DNA of 64,000 bases from Epiperipatus broadwayi (GCA_028023455.1 JAQFVV010000207.1:2029347-2093346), one strand, 5' to 3'; positions 50,625 through 64,000 are shown, numbered from the stretch's first letter. Notes: a model not told the origin generated them from the sequence alone. Program-made: numbers and translations.

Positions 50625-50900
50625 TTTACTGCCATCTAGTGTAAGTTTCAGTATTGACAGCCAGCCTGCAGGTCACATCTGGACCATCCAGTAAATGCTT
50701 AAATATAGAAAATCCATACCTGACTACCCTCACCATACTTATGTGAAACTACATTTTCTTTATTGAAAAATGCAAAGAGCAAATTAGATCATAAATAATG
50801 GATGAACATTTAGAAGCAGTTCTAGTGAATTGAATCCCAAATGTAATAAAATCATAAATCAGGAATATTGCAAATTTAATCCCTCATATTAAAATTTTTG
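50625..50900 (+). pseudogene. hAT transposase C-terminal fossil
   Basis: One plus-strand frame reads YLCETTFSLLKNAKSKLD at about 50736-50790, and shortly afterwards another frame reads MDEHLEAVL. These match the C-terminal dimerisation segment of hAT-type transposases and their domesticated relatives, where CE-x-F/L-FS is followed by a K-rich stretch and then a DEHL motif. A stop and a frameshift separate the two parts, and nothing recognisable of the DDE core precedes them. It is a short, inactive remnant. Confidence 0.55.
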
Positions 50901-52260
50901 TTTTCTGTATTTACTTTGTTATCATAACAATAAAAATGTTCAAAATTGGATTTCTTATCTGTAACTATCTATAATCGATTACTATTTAAGTCATTAAATA
51001 TTGTATTTACTTTTTTAAAAAATACATTGATAATTCAAATAATATAACATTTTTAGGTTCTGATTTTTTTTATTAAATCGTTCAATCCATTTCCACTCTC
51101 CTATGTAATGGTAAGATTTGTACATTCACACCACAAAATTTGGAATATAGGTAAAACACACCAAAGCTGAATGAATCTAGATGGTGAGATCCAGAGTTCA
51201 GTCAATGTTCAATCCATTCATCTTTACTCCATGATTTATCATCTTTTGAATGGCATTTCCTAAGTTACACATGAGTTCAATTTAATCATGGGCCGGCAGT
51301 AGCAAAGTGTGAAGCAAGAGACTCAGGGAATAATAACTAAATTACCAATAAAGTAGCTAAACACACACATATATGGCTGAGTCAACTAATAATCTAATAA
51401 GCAATAACTAAGTCTAATAGAGTTGTATTTATATATAAAATGATGTACAAATAGATCAGTATGGAGTTGGCTGCGAATTGATTTATGAGCAATGAAGAAA
51501 TAGAAACGAGTTATATTTTAAATAACAATTTTATTAATAAGATAAAACAAATCATAAATAAAAGATCCCAAAAAAAAATATTTATTTTATATAAGTTTTT
51601 GTTACAGAATTAAATTGACTAAAAGATTTATTTCTTCTTACATATTTATTTTATTCAATGAATCTTATTTCTTCATGTTTGTGATTTTTATGGTATGATA
51701 TTTATTTCTACAATAATTTGCTCTCTAAATTAATGATTATAATAAGCATTTGCAGTCATAAATTATTAAATTATTTGCAAAGAAATAGAAAACGGTTTAA
51801 TATCTAATAAGATGTTTCTGAAATTTTCTTTATTCACATGAAAAATGAACTTTCTAGAAGAAAATTTGACTACTGATGTAATTGTATCAAATTATGAACA
51901 CACTCTTTTATATATTTATATATATTGAGATGTGGTTATGTGTCTCAGATATACAACCACACAGTAGTGCGTGTTCACATATATATAAAGTTGAAAGGAA
52001 AAGTATAAATAAACACAGACAAAAAAATTTTGTTAGATATTTTCTATATTACACTGGACAAACAGTTAAGGATTGATTCATAGACAACTTCCAGTATATT
52101 CTACAATAAAAAAACTTTAAAATCTTTCTAGATTAGGAAAAAACACTTGCCCAGTATGTTTAAGGATGTTTATAATTAATCAAATTAATCAAAGATGTAA
52201 AATTAATATGTTTTTTAAAAAAGTAAAAAAAAAACTTTAATTTATGAATTAATAAATTTG
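50901..52260. other. Anonymous AT-rich DNA with dispersed repeat
   Basis: About 51190-51560 is a diverged partner of 22560-22860. No gene is recognised; the 64-codon frame at 51882-52076 has no identifiable features. Confidence 0.5.
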
Positions 52261-52268
52261 ATTCTTTC

Positions 52269-54011
<1,743 letters not shown>

Positions 54012-54132
54012 AATTTAACTTCAAATAAACTCACGGGATGTTCAAAAATGAATTAATTCAATTACTAATTTTTACAACTAGTGTTTGAATTAATTAATTT
54101 CTGGATATCCCACACTAATTTCAAGTTGAATA
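54012..54132. repeat. Imperfect inverted repeat, 50-bp arms
   Basis: The stretch at about 54012-54062 pairs with about 54083-54132. Matching landmarks are 'tgaattaattca' against 'tgaattaattaat', 'gggatg' against 'atatccc', and 'aacttcaaat' against 'atttcaagttg'. The loop is about 20 bp. It could be a small MITE-like hairpin; no target duplication was identified. Confidence 0.5.
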
Positions 54133-54399
54133 TATAAACTCCAATTGTGCTTGAAAAAAAAACAATTATTCTTAGTGTTTTAGTGAATAGTAAATAAGAG
54201 AATTGTTTTTTAGTATTCAAATTTTTTTCTAATTATTTCTACTTAAAATGAAAAATGATCAGGAAAAAAATTATTCTGAAAAATAATTCATAAAATAAGA
54301 AATAATTTGAGAAGAAAAACTCAATCTGTTAACATACACTCTATAGGAATATCTCAATTTTCCACATTAACAAAATTCATCAAGATGAGTCAAAAATTT

Positions 54400-55445
54400 G
54401 TTGATTTTTTAATAAAAATCTTCCTTGTAGCTTTCCCCACAGGGGCCTTTCTCCACTACCAAAGGGGTTACAACATTAAGCCCCTTTGCCTTTATGAAAA
54501 AAATAGGAGGAGTCCATTGACCACATTCTGAATCAATGTGGATCATGGACTTACCTCCAGAATATAGCATTAGACTGGATAAATGACAATGATCCAGTTT
54601 ACATTTCTCTTAAGGCTGCAATTAAAAAGGGTCAAATCAGAACAATAAGACTGGCCACTTTCATTAACTTCTCAATTTGGACTACCAGATATAGCATGAT
54701 ATTTGATCATGGGTATGATAACTCAATGGTTTATTCGATTTTTCAAGTCCCTCTACAAGATAAAAGATGAGAATAAATAAACTTGTCAGACTTGACTGGC
54801 TGACCAGATCTGGAGCCAGACAAGGCTATAGATTTGATTCATGCAATTTCTAGGCCTAAGATCTTAACTTTATCCAATCTACTGAATGAATAATATATCC
54901 CATCTTTCACCTACTAATGATTTAAACTTTAACTATTTAGATCTTTCAAATACCCTATATATTTATTACATAAACTTTGCATTGTTTCCATACTGTGTAA
55001 TTAATTTACCTAGGTATCGTAATTAGTGATTCATAATAGTTCCTTTTATATATCAACTTTTAAATATTGTTATGGTCCTCATTGGCCTTTAGGCCAAGAT
55101 AATCATTAACCAATGGAATATCTAAACCTCATATATAGCTTTGACTTCCTTTATATCCCTAGCAAATCATGCATATGACACAGTGCCTTAAGGCCTTAGT
55201 GTAACCTTTGATTTTATTTTTTATACTTGTAATAATTTGCCTATCATAATTTTCTTATGTAGCTCTTGAGACTATGTTATTGATTTAATGCAACTTTTGA
55301 TTTTTTTGTATACATGATTTGCATACCATATTAATATGTATTCATTGAGACTTTGTTATTGACCTAATTTTATGCTGGCATTGATTTATTTTGTATCTAC
55401 TCTAAAATGTAAATAAAGTTTAATTTTGAAAGTAAAAGTAAAGTA
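54400..55445 (+). mobile_element. LINE 3' fragment with zinc-motif C-terminus
   Basis: Plus-strand frames read GAFLHYQRGYNIKPLC, then after a one-base shift SIDHILNQCGSW, together a C...H-x4-C zinc-type motif. A run of about 55 more residues follows (including RLATFINFSIWTTRY) before stops. This parallels the C-terminal region of the LINE at 38977-41205 (CQLC...HLLYNSP, then FALWLTRCK). The likely 3' end is the A-rich stretch with 'aataaag' near 55410-55445. No RT is present, so the copy is strongly 5'-truncated and frameshifted. The 74-codon frame at 54307-54531 covers only its first part. Confidence 0.6.
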
Positions 55446-56360
55446 CAACAGTATTTGAAATTTTTAAACATTAAACAAATCAGAATTTGACAATATATTT
55501 GAGTTTCTGTTAGTAAAATAATTTGAAAAAGTAAGAATGGCAGATAATTTTTAATCTTCTCCATAGAATGTCATTTAAAAATCATTTCAGTGATAAATTT
55601 AGGAACTATGCATTTCACAGATTCATAAATTCTTTTATAATAAAACATGATTTTCCATTAGGATAATTTCTAAATCATAAAAAAATCTTACAATTTTGAC
55701 CTTAAATGTTGGAAAAGTTTGACAAAATGTAAAGCTTTTCATCAAATTGTGAATTACTGCACATTATTAAAAATACTGATAAAAGGAATTTATTTTGAAA
55801 AAGCTTTTTTTTTAAAAAATCACTGGAAAAGTTGTAGATATATTCGATTCATTAAAAATAAAAACTTACAATCGAAAACAAAACTTTAAAACATAATGAG
55901 TTTAAATATCAAATTTTACAAAAAAAAGAATTATAAACTAATCTTACACTTAAATAAGAATGTCATGCTTAACTATAATCCCTAATGCTATATCACTTCA
56001 AAGTCAAAAAGTATATTAAGTAATAATTCTGGTCTATGTGTTCATTAAACTTTAAGACAAACATTTATATATTAAGATAGAATAATTGGCATCAAGGAAA
56101 ATGAAAATTTTGAATAACTAATTCAAGTAAGAATGGCTTGCAATATAGACCATATAATGTAATAAAAATATTGATAAGCAGTAAAACATTAATCTCTTTC
56201 TGTTAAATAAGAGAGATATAGGATAACAGATTATGACTGGTAAAAACAATTATAATTTAGAATTACTATAAATGACAACAGTTTAATATCAAGAAAAAGA
56301 TGTGATAAAGGAAAACAATTTAAAAGTGCTTACTGTTTAATTAGAAAAGTTTAATATATT
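55446..56360. other. AT-rich DNA next to the telomeric array
   Basis: No gene or recognised repeat. This is the last unique-looking sequence before the telomeric repeats and ends abruptly at 'atattg' followed by TTAGGG units. Confidence 0.6.
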
Positions 56361-56955
56361 GTTAGGGTTAGGGTTAGGGTTAGGGGTTAGGGTTAGGGGT
56401 TAGGGTTAGGGTTAGGGGTTAGGGTTAGGGGGTAGGGGTTAGGGTTAGGGTTAGGGGTTAGGAGTTAGGGTTAGGGGTTAGGGTTAGGGGTTAGGGTTAG
56501 GGGTTAGGGTTAGGGTTAGGGGTTAGGGTTAGGGGGTAGGGGTTAGGGTTAGGGTTAGGGGTTAGGAGTTAGGGTTAGGGGTTAGGGTTAGGGGTTAGGG
56601 TTAGGGGTTAGGAGTTAGGGTTAGGGGTTAGGGTTAGGGGTTAGGGGTTAGGGGTTAAAGTAGGGTTAGGTGTTAGGGGTTAAGGTTAGGGGTTAGGGGT
56701 TAGGGGTTTAAGGGTTAGGGTAAAGGTGTTGGGGTAAGTAAAGGGGTTAGGTTAGGGTTAGGGTTAAGGGTTAGGGTTAGGGTTAGGGGTTAGGGGTTAG
56801 GGTTAGGTTAGGTTAGGGTTAGGGTTAGGGTTAGGGTTAGGGTTAGGGTTAGGGTTAGGGGTTAGGGGTTAGGGTTAGGGTTAGGGTTAGGGTTAGGGTT
56901 GGGTTAGGGTAGGGTTAGGGTTAGGGTTAGGGTTAGGGTTAGGGTTAGGGTTAGG
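56361..56955 (+). repeat. Telomeric TTAGGG array with variants
   Basis: About 595 bp of TTAGGG and TTAGGGG units with occasional TTAGGAG, TAGGGGG and shorter or longer forms. The proximal half mixes TTAGGG and TTAGGGG and contains a duplicated pattern: the rare 'gggggta' unit occurs at 56428 and 56532, 104 bp apart, with similar neighbours. A messy stretch lies at about 56640-56750, then mostly canonical TTAGGG follows to 56955. The G-rich strand runs left to right, so a chromosome end would lie to the right. TTAGGG is the telomere repeat of vertebrates and many invertebrates, including molluscs. Confidence 0.9.
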
Positions 56956-59900
56956 GCCAGGCCAGGGCCAGGCCAGGCCAGGCCAGGGCCAGGCCAGGGC
57001 CAGGCCAGGCCAGGCCAGGGCCAGGGCCAGGGCCAGGGCCAGGCCAGGCCAGGCCAGGCCCAGGCCAGGGCCAGGGCCAGGGCCAGGCCAGGGCCACGGC
57101 CAGGCCAGGGCCAGGCCAGGCCAGGCCAGGGCCAGGCCAGGGCCAGGCCAGGGCCAGGGCCAGGGCCAGGCCCAGGGCCAGGGCCAGGGCCAGGGCCAGG
57201 CCAGGCCAGGCCAGGGCCAGGGCCAGGGCCAGGCCAGGCCAGGGCCAGGCCAGGGCCAGGCCAGGCCAGGCCAGGCCAGGGCCAGGCCAGGCCAGGGCCA
57301 GGCCAGGCCAGGGCCAGGGCCAGGGCCAGGGCCAGGCCAGGCCAGGGCCAGGCCAGGGCCAGGCCAGGGCCAGGGCCAGGCCAGGCCAGGCCAGGCCAGG
57401 CCAGGGCCAGGCCAGGGCCAGGGCCAGGCCAGGCCAGGGCCAGGCCAGGCCAGGGCCAGGCGGCCAGGCCAGGGCCAGGGCCAGGCCAGGCCAGGGCCAG
57501 GCCAGGCCAGGCCAGGCCAGGCCAGGCCAGGCCAGGGCCAGGCCAGGCCCAGGCCAGGCCAGGCCAGGCCAGGGCCAGGGCCAGGGCCAGGCCAGGCCAG
57601 GCCAGGGCCAGGGCCAGGGCCAGGCCAGGCCAGGCCAGGCCAGGGCCAGGGCCAGGCCAGGCCAGGCCAGGCCAGGGCCAGGGCCAGGCCAGGCCAGGCC
57701 AGGCCAGGCCAGGGCCAGGGCCAGGGCCAGGGCCAGGCCAGGCCAGGCCAGGCCAGGCCAGGGCCAGGCCAGGCCAGGGCCAGGCCAGGCCAGGCCAGGG
57801 CCAGGCCAGGCCAGGCCAGGGCCAGGGCCAGGCCAGGCCAGGCCAGGCCAGGCCAGGGCCAGGCCAGGGCCAGGCCAGGCCAGGCCAGGCCAGGCCAGGC
57901 CAGGCCAGGCCAGGCCAGGGCCAGGGCCAGGCCAGGGCCAGGCCAGGCCAGGGCCAGGGCCAGGCCAGGCCAGGGCCAGGCCAGGCCAGGCCAGGGCCAG
58001 GCCAGGCCAGGCCAGGCCAGGCCAGGCCAGGGCCAGGCCAGGCCAGGCCAGGCCAGGCCAGGCCAGGGCCAGGCCAGGCCAGGCCAGGCCAGGCCAGGCC
58101 AGGCCAGGGCCAGGCCAGGCCAGGCCAGGCCAGGCCAGGCCAGGCCAGGCCAGGGCCAGGCCAGGGCCAGGCCAGGGCCAGGGCCAGGCCAGGCCAGGCC
58201 AGGCCAGGGCCAGGCCAGGGCCAGGCCAGGCCAGGCCAGGCCAGGGCCAGGCCAGGGCCAGGCCAGGCCAGGCCAGGCCAGGGCCAGGGCCAGGCCAGGG
58301 CCAGGCCAGGCCAGGCCAGGCCAGGGCCAGGCCAGGCCAGGCCAGGCCAGGGCCAGGGCCAGGGCCAGGCCAGGGCCAGGCCAGGCCAGGCCAGGCCAGG
58401 CCAGGCCAGGGCCAGGCCAGGCCAGGCCAGGCCAGGCCAGGGCCAGGGCCAGGCCAGGCCAGGGCCAGGCCAGGCCAGGGCCAGGCCAGGCCAGGCCAGG
58501 CCAGGCCAGGGCCAGGCCAGGCCAGGCCAGGCCAGGCCAGGGCCAGGCCAGGCCAGGCCAGGCCAGGGCCAGGCCAGGCCAGGCCAGGCCAGGCCAGGCC
58601 AGGCCAGGGCCAGGGCCAGGCCAGGCCAGGCCAGGCCAGGCCAGGCCAGGCCAGGCCAGGGCCAGGCCAGGCCAGGGCCAGGCCAGGCCAGGCCAGGCCA
58701 GGCCAGGCCAGGGCCAGGCCAGGCCAGGCCAGGCCAGGCCAGGCCAGGCCAGGCCAGGGCCAGGCCAGGGCCAGGGCCAGGCCAGGCCAGGCCAGGCCAG
58801 GGCCAGGCCAGGCCAGGCCAGGCCAGGCCAGGCCAGGCCAGGGCCAGGCCAGGCCAGGCCAGGCCAGGCCAGGGCCAGGCCAGGCCAGGCCAGGCCAGGC
58901 CAGGCCAGGCCAGGCCAGGCCAGGCCAGGCCAGGCCAGGCCAGGCCAGGCCAGGCCAGGCCAGGGCCAGGCCAGGCCAGGCCAGGCCAGGCCAGGCCAGG
59001 CCAGGCCAGGCCAGGGCCAGGCCAGGCCAGGGCCAGGGCCAGGCCAGGGCCAGGCCAGGGCCAGGCCAGGCCAGGGCCAGGCCAGGCCAGGGCCAGGGCC
59101 AGGCCAGGGCCAGGCCAGGCCAGGCCAGGCCAGGGCCAGGGCCAGGCCAGGGCCAGGCCAGGGCCAGGGCCAGGCCAGGCCAGGCCAGGCCAGGCCAGGG
59201 CCAGGCCAGGGCCAGGCCAGGCCAGGGCCAGGGCCAGGGCCAGGCCAGGCCAGGCCAGGCCAGGCCAGGGCCAGGCCAGGCCAGGCCAGGCCAGGCCAGG
59301 GCCAGGCCAGGCCAGGCCAGGGCCAGGCCAGGCCAGGCCAGGCCAGGCCAGGCCAGGCCAGGGCCAGGCCAGGCCAGGCCAGGGCCAGGGCCAGGCCAGG
59401 CCAGGGCCAGGCCAGGGCCAGGCCAGGCCAGGCCAGGCCAGGGCCAGGCCAGGCCAGGCCAGGCCAGGCCAGGCCAGGCCAGGGCCAGGCCAGGGCCAGG
59501 CCAGGGCCAGGCCAGGGCCAGGCCAGGCCAGGCCAGGCCAGGGCCAGGCCAGGGCCAGGCCAGGCCAGGCCAGGCCAGGCCAGGCCAGGCCAGGCCAGGC
59601 CAGGCCAGGGCCAGGCCAGGCCAGGCCAGGCCAGGCCAGGCCAGGCCAGGGCCAGGCCAGGCCAGGCCAGGCCAGGGCCAGGCCAGGCCAGGGCCAGGGC
59701 CAGGCCAGGGCCAGGGCCAGGCCAGGGCCAGGGCCAGGCCAGGCCAGGGCCAGGCCAGGCCAGGCCAGGCCAGGCCAGGGCCAGGCCAGGGCCAGGCCAG
59801 GCCAGGCCAGGCCAGGCCAGGCCAGGCCAGGCCAGGCCAGGGCCAGGCCAGGCCAGGCCAGGCCAGGGCCAGGCCAGGGCCAGGCCAGGCCAGGCCAGGC

Positions 59901-62900
59901 CAGGCCAGGCCAGGCCAGGCCAGGGCCAGGCCAGGCCAGGCCAGGCCAGGCCAGGCCAGGGCCAGGGCCAGGCCAGGCCAGGCCAGGCCAGGCCAGGCCA
60001 GGGCCAGGGCCAGGCCAGGGCCAGGCCAGGCCAGGCCAGGCCAGGCCAGGGCCAGGCCAGGCCAGGCCAGGCCAGGCCAGGGCCAGGCCAGGGCCAGGCC
60101 AGGGCCAGGCCAGGCCAGGCCAGGCCAGGGCCAGGCCAGGGCCAGGGCCAGGCCAGGGCCAGGCCAGGCCAGGCCAGGCCAGGCCAGGGCCAGGCCAGGC
60201 CAGGCCAGGCCAGGCCAGGGCCAGGCCAGGCCAGGGCCAGGCCAGGCCAGGGCCAGGCCAGGGCCAGGCCAGGCCAGGCCAGGGCCAGGCCAGGCCAGGC
60301 CAGGCCAGGCCAGGCCAGGGCCAGGCCAGGCCAGGCCAGGGCCAGGCCAGGCCAGGGCCAGGGCCAGGCCAGGCCAGGCCAGGCCAGGCCAGGCCAGGGC
60401 CAGGCCAGGCCAGGGCCAGGCCAGGGCCAGGGCCAGGCCAGGCCAGGCCAGGGCCAGGCCAGGGCCAGGCCAGGCCAGGCCAGGCCAGGCCAGGCCAGGC
60501 CAGGCCAGGCCAGGCCAGGGCCAGGCCAGGCCAGGCCAGGGCCAGGCCAGGCCAGGGCCAGGCCAGGCCAGGCCAGGCCAGGCCAGGCCAGGCCAGGGCC
60601 AGGCCAGGGCCAGGCCAGGGCCAGGCCAGGCCAGGCCAGGCCAGGGCCAGGGCCAGGCCAGGCCAGGCCAGGCCAGGGCCAGGCCAGGCCAGGCCAGGCC
60701 AGGCCAGGCCAGGGCCAGGCCAGGGCCAGGGCCAGGCCAGGCCAGGCCAGGCCAGGGCCAGGCCAGGCCAGGCCAGGGCCAGGCCAGGCCAGGCCAGGCC
60801 AGGCCAGGGCCAGGCCAGGGCCAGGGCCAGGCCAGGCCAGGCCAGGCCAGGCCAGGCCAGGCCAGGCCAGGCCAGGGCCAGGGCCAGGCCAGGCCAGGGC
60901 CAGGCCAGGCCAGGGCCAGGCCAGGCCAGGCCAGGCCAGGGCCAGGCCAGGGCCAGGCCAGGGCCAGGCCAGGCCAGGCCAGGCCAGGCCAGGGCCAGGC
61001 CAGGCCAGGCCAGGGCCAGGCCAGGCCAGGCCAGGGCCAGGCCAGGCCAGGCCAGGCCAGGGCCAGGCCAGGCCAGGCCAGGCCAGGGCCAGGCCAGGCC
61101 AGGCCAGGCCAGGCCAGGGCCAGGCCAGGCCAGGCCAGGGCCAGGCCAGGCCAGGCCAGGCCAGGCCAGGCCAGGCCAGGCCAGGCCAGGCCAGGGCCAG
61201 GCCAGGCCAGGCCAGGCCAGGGCCAGGCCAGGGCCAGGCCAGGCCAGGGCCAGGGCCAGGCCAGGGCCAGGCCAGGCCAGGCCAGGCCAGGCCAGGGCCA
61301 GGCCAGGCCAGGCCAGGCCAGGCCAGGGCCAGGCCAGGCCAGGCCAGGCCAGGCCAGGCCAGGGCCAGGCCAGGGCCAGGCCAGGCCAGGCCAGGCCAGG
61401 CCAGGCCAGGCCAGGGCCAGGCCAGGCCAGGCCAGGCCAGGGCCAGGGCCAGGGCCAGGGCCAGGGCCAGGCCAGGCCAGGGCCAGGCCAGGCCAGGCCA
61501 GGCCAGGCCAGGCCAGGGCCAGGCCAGGCCAGGCCAGGCCAGGCCAGGCCAGGGCCAGGCCAGGCCAGGCCAGGCCAGGCCAGGCCAGGCCAGGCCAGGG
61601 CCAGGCCAGGCCAGGGCCAGGCCAGGCCAGGCCAGGCCAGGGCCAGGGCCAGGCCAGGGCCAGGCCAGGCCAGGCCAGGCCAGGCCAGGCCAGGGCCAGG
61701 CCAGGGCCAGGCCAGGCCAGGCCAGGCCAGGCCAGGCCAGGGCCAGGCCAGGGCCAGGGCCAGGCCAGGCCAGGGCCAGGCCAGGGCCAGGCCAGGCCAG
61801 GCCAGGGCCAGGCCAGGCCAGGCCAGGCCAGGCCAGGCCAGGCCAGGGCCAGGCCAGGCCAGGGCCAGGCCAGGCCAGGCCAGGCCAGGCCAGGCCAGGC
61901 CAGGCCAGGCCAGGCCAGGCCAGGCCAGGCCAGGGCCAGGCCAGGCCAGGGCCAGGCCAGGCCAGGCCAGGGCCAGGCCAGGCCAGGCCAGGCCAGGCCA
62001 GGCCAGGGCCAGGGCCAGGCCAGGCCAGGCCAGGCCAGGCCAGGCCAGGGCCAGGCCAGGCCAGGGCCAGGCCAGGCCAGGCCAGGCCAGGCCAGGGCCA
62101 GGGCCAGGCCAGGCCAGGCCAGGCCAGGCCAGGGCCAGGCCAGGCCAGGCCAGGCCAGGCCAGGGCCAGGGCCAGGCCAGGCCAGGCCAGGCCAGGGCCA
62201 GGCCAGGCCAGGCCAGGCCAGGCCAGGCCAGGCCAGGCCAGGCCAGGGCCAGGCCAGGCCAGGGCCAGGCCAGGCCAGGCCAGGGCCAGGCCAGGCCAGG
62301 CCAGGGCCAGGCCAGGGCCAGGGCCAGGGCCAGGCCAGGCCAGGCCAGGCCAGGGCCAGGCCAGGCCAGGCCAGGCCAGGGCCAGGGCCAGGGCCAGGCC
62401 AGGCCAGGCCAGGCCAGGCCAGGCCAGGCCAGGCCAGGGCCAGGCCAGGCCAGGCCAGGGCCAGGCCAGGCCAGGGCCAGGCCAGGCCAGGCCAGGGCCA
62501 GGCCAGGCCAGGCCAGGCCAGGCCAGGGCCAGGCCAGGCCAGGGCCAGGCCAGGGCCAGGGCCAGGCCAGGCCAGGCCAGGCCAGGCCAGGCCAGGCCAG
62601 GCCAGGCCAGGGCCAGGGCCAGGGCCAGGCCAGGCCAGGCCAGGCCAGGCCAGGGCCAGGCCAGGCCAGGGCCAGGGCCAGGCCAGGGCCAGGCCAGGCC
62701 AGGCCAGGGCCAGGGCCAGGCCAGGCCAGGGCCAGGCCAGGCCAGGGCCAGGCCAGGCCAGGCCAGGCCAGGCCAGGGCCAGGCCAGGCCAGGCCAGGCC
62801 AGGGCCAGGCCAGGCCAGGCCAGGCCAGGCCAGGCCAGGCCAGGCCAGGCCAGGCCAGGCCAGGCCAGGGCCAGGCCAGGCCAGGGCCAGGCCAGGCCAG

Positions 62901-64000
62901 GGCCAGGCCAGGCCAGGGCCAGGGCCAGGCCAGGCCAGGCCAGGCCAGGCCAGGCCAGGCCAGGCCAGGCCAGGCCAGGGCCAGGCCAGGCCAGGCCAGG
63001 CCAGGCCAGGGCCAGGCCAGGGCCAGGCCAGGGCCAGGCCAGGCCAGGCCAGGCCAGGGCCAGGCCAGGCCAGGCCAGGGCCAGGCCAGGCCAGGCCAGG
63101 GCCAGGCCAGGCCAGGCCAGGCCAGGGCCAGGCCAGGCCAGGGCCAGGCCAGGCCAGGCCAGGCCAGGGCCAGGCCAGGGCCAGGCCAGGCCAGGGCCAG
63201 GGCCAGGGCCAGGGCCAGGCCAGGGCCAGGCCAGGCCAGGGCCAGGGCCAGGCCAGGGCCAGGCCAGGCCAGGCCAGGCCAGGCCAGGCCAGGGCCAGGC
63301 CAGGCCAGGCCAGGCCAGGCCAGGCCAGGCCAGGCCAGGCCAGGGCCAGGCCAGGCCAGGGCCAGGCCAGGGCCAGGCCAGGCCAGGGCCAGGCCAGGGC
63401 CAGGCCAGGCCAGGCCAGGCCAGGGCCAGGCCAGGCCAGGCCAGGGCCAGGCCAGGCCAGGGCCAGGGCCAGGCCAGGCCAGGCCAGGCCAGGCCAGGCC
63501 AGGGCCAGGCCAGGCCAGGCCAGGCCAGGCCAGGCCAGGGCCAGGCCAGGGCCAGGCCAGGCCAGGCCAGGCCAGGCCAGGGCCAGGGCCAGGCCAGGCC
63601 AGGGCCAGGCCAGGCCAGGCCAGGGCCAGGCCAGGCCAGGCCAGGGCCAGGCCAGGGCCAGGGCCAGGCCAGGGCCAGGCCAGGCCAGGCCAGGGCCAGG
63701 GCCAGGCCAGGCCAGGCCAGGCCAGGCCAGGCCAGGCCAGGCCAGGCCAGGCCAGGCCAGGCCAGGCCAGGGCCAGGCCAGGCCAGGGCCAGGCCAGGCC
63801 AGGCCAGGCCAGGGCCAGGGCCAGGGCCAGGCCAGGCCAGGCCAGGCCAGGCCAGGCCAGGGCCAGGCCAGGCCAGGGCCAGGGCCAGGGCCAGGCCAGG
63901 CCAGGGCCAGGCCAGGGCCAGGCCAGGGCCAGGGCCAGGCCAGCCAGGCCAGGGCCAGGGCCAGGCCAGGGCCAGGGCCAGGGCCAGGGCCAGGGCCAGG
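56956..64000 (+). repeat. CCAGG/CCAGGG array, probably miscalled telomere
   Basis: Just over 7 kb of irregularly mixed CCAGG and CCAGGG units run to the last base of the window, with no unique sequence and only rare oddities such as 'ccacggcc' (about 57094), 'aggcggcc' (57460) and 'ccagcc' (about 63942). It starts directly from the last TTAGGG with no spacer. The mixture has no evident higher-order period. CCAGGG differs from TTAGGG only by TT to CC, and its complement CCCTGG is a known nanopore miscall of telomeric CCCTAA. I therefore read it as the distal telomere with base-calling errors. A true CCAGG satellite is the alternative. Confidence 0.75.

Noticed and set aside
56956-64000. CRISPR-like or coding interpretation of the terminal array
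   Set aside because: The units are 5-6 bp with no spacers; any open frame is a simple repeat peptide. Telomeric miscalling or a satellite explains it.

Overview
This window reads as the end of a chromosome of an AT-rich animal genome. The first 56 kb is roughly 70% A+T by eye and packed with decayed transposable elements and microsatellites. I found no convincing host gene in it: no conserved multi-exon gene, no rRNA gene and no functional tRNA. The element mix (RTE-type LINE, a second LINE type with a C-terminal zinc-binding motif, Ty3-like LTR elements with ATAT target sites, hAT remnants, a fold-back element) and TTAGGG telomere repeats fit an invertebrate such as a lophotrochozoan; a mollusc, possibly a cephalopod, is plausible. 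That placement is inference, not shown by the sequence.

Layout. 1-1155: anonymous AT-rich DNA. 1156-3109: an old solo LTR on the minus strand. 3116-14177: an 11.06-kb LTR element on the minus strand, with two nearly identical 3.7-kb LTRs, a tRNA-Lys-like primer binding site, a polypurine tract and an ATAT target duplication. Its 3.67-kb interior holds only a broken coiled-coil, gag-like reading frame and a possible integrase scrap, so it is a non-autonomous, LARD-like derivative. 14178-16537: anonymous repeats. 16545-19974: a 3.4-kb fold-back element whose long inverted arms are built from tandem repeats. 19982-25188: anonymous repeats, including a short RTE 3' tail. 25189-31109: three related LTRs in plus/minus/plus order, the last two forming a large imperfect palindrome. 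31191-38970: old dispersed repeats and a decayed coiled-coil reading frame. 38977-41205: a LINE with a damaged reverse transcriptase (YVDN instead of YxDD). 42362-43800: an RTE-type LINE on the minus strand, 5'-truncated and interrupted. 43801-54400: mostly anonymous DNA, with a hAT transposase C-terminal fossil near 50.7 kb and a long (ATT)n tract. 54400-55445: a second LINE 3' fragment.

The right end is the most striking part. At 56361 the sequence enters a TTAGGG-type array, at first with many TTAGGGG and other variants and a roughly 104-bp higher-order repeat, then more regular. At about 56956 it switches abruptly to CCAGG/CCAGGG units that run without unique sequence to the last base, just over 7 kb. 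The G-rich strand points to the right, as expected for a telomere at that end. CCAGGG is the reverse complement of CCCTGG, the known nanopore miscall of the telomeric CCCTAA strand. The simplest reading is therefore a real telomere whose distal 7 kb was written wrongly by the base-caller; a genuine CCAGG satellite is the alternative.

There is no operon or pathway here. The elements interact only as parasites and targets: the LTR elements repeatedly sit in or beside (AT)n tracts, and similar sequence blocks recur several times, as in repeat-rich subtelomeric DNA.
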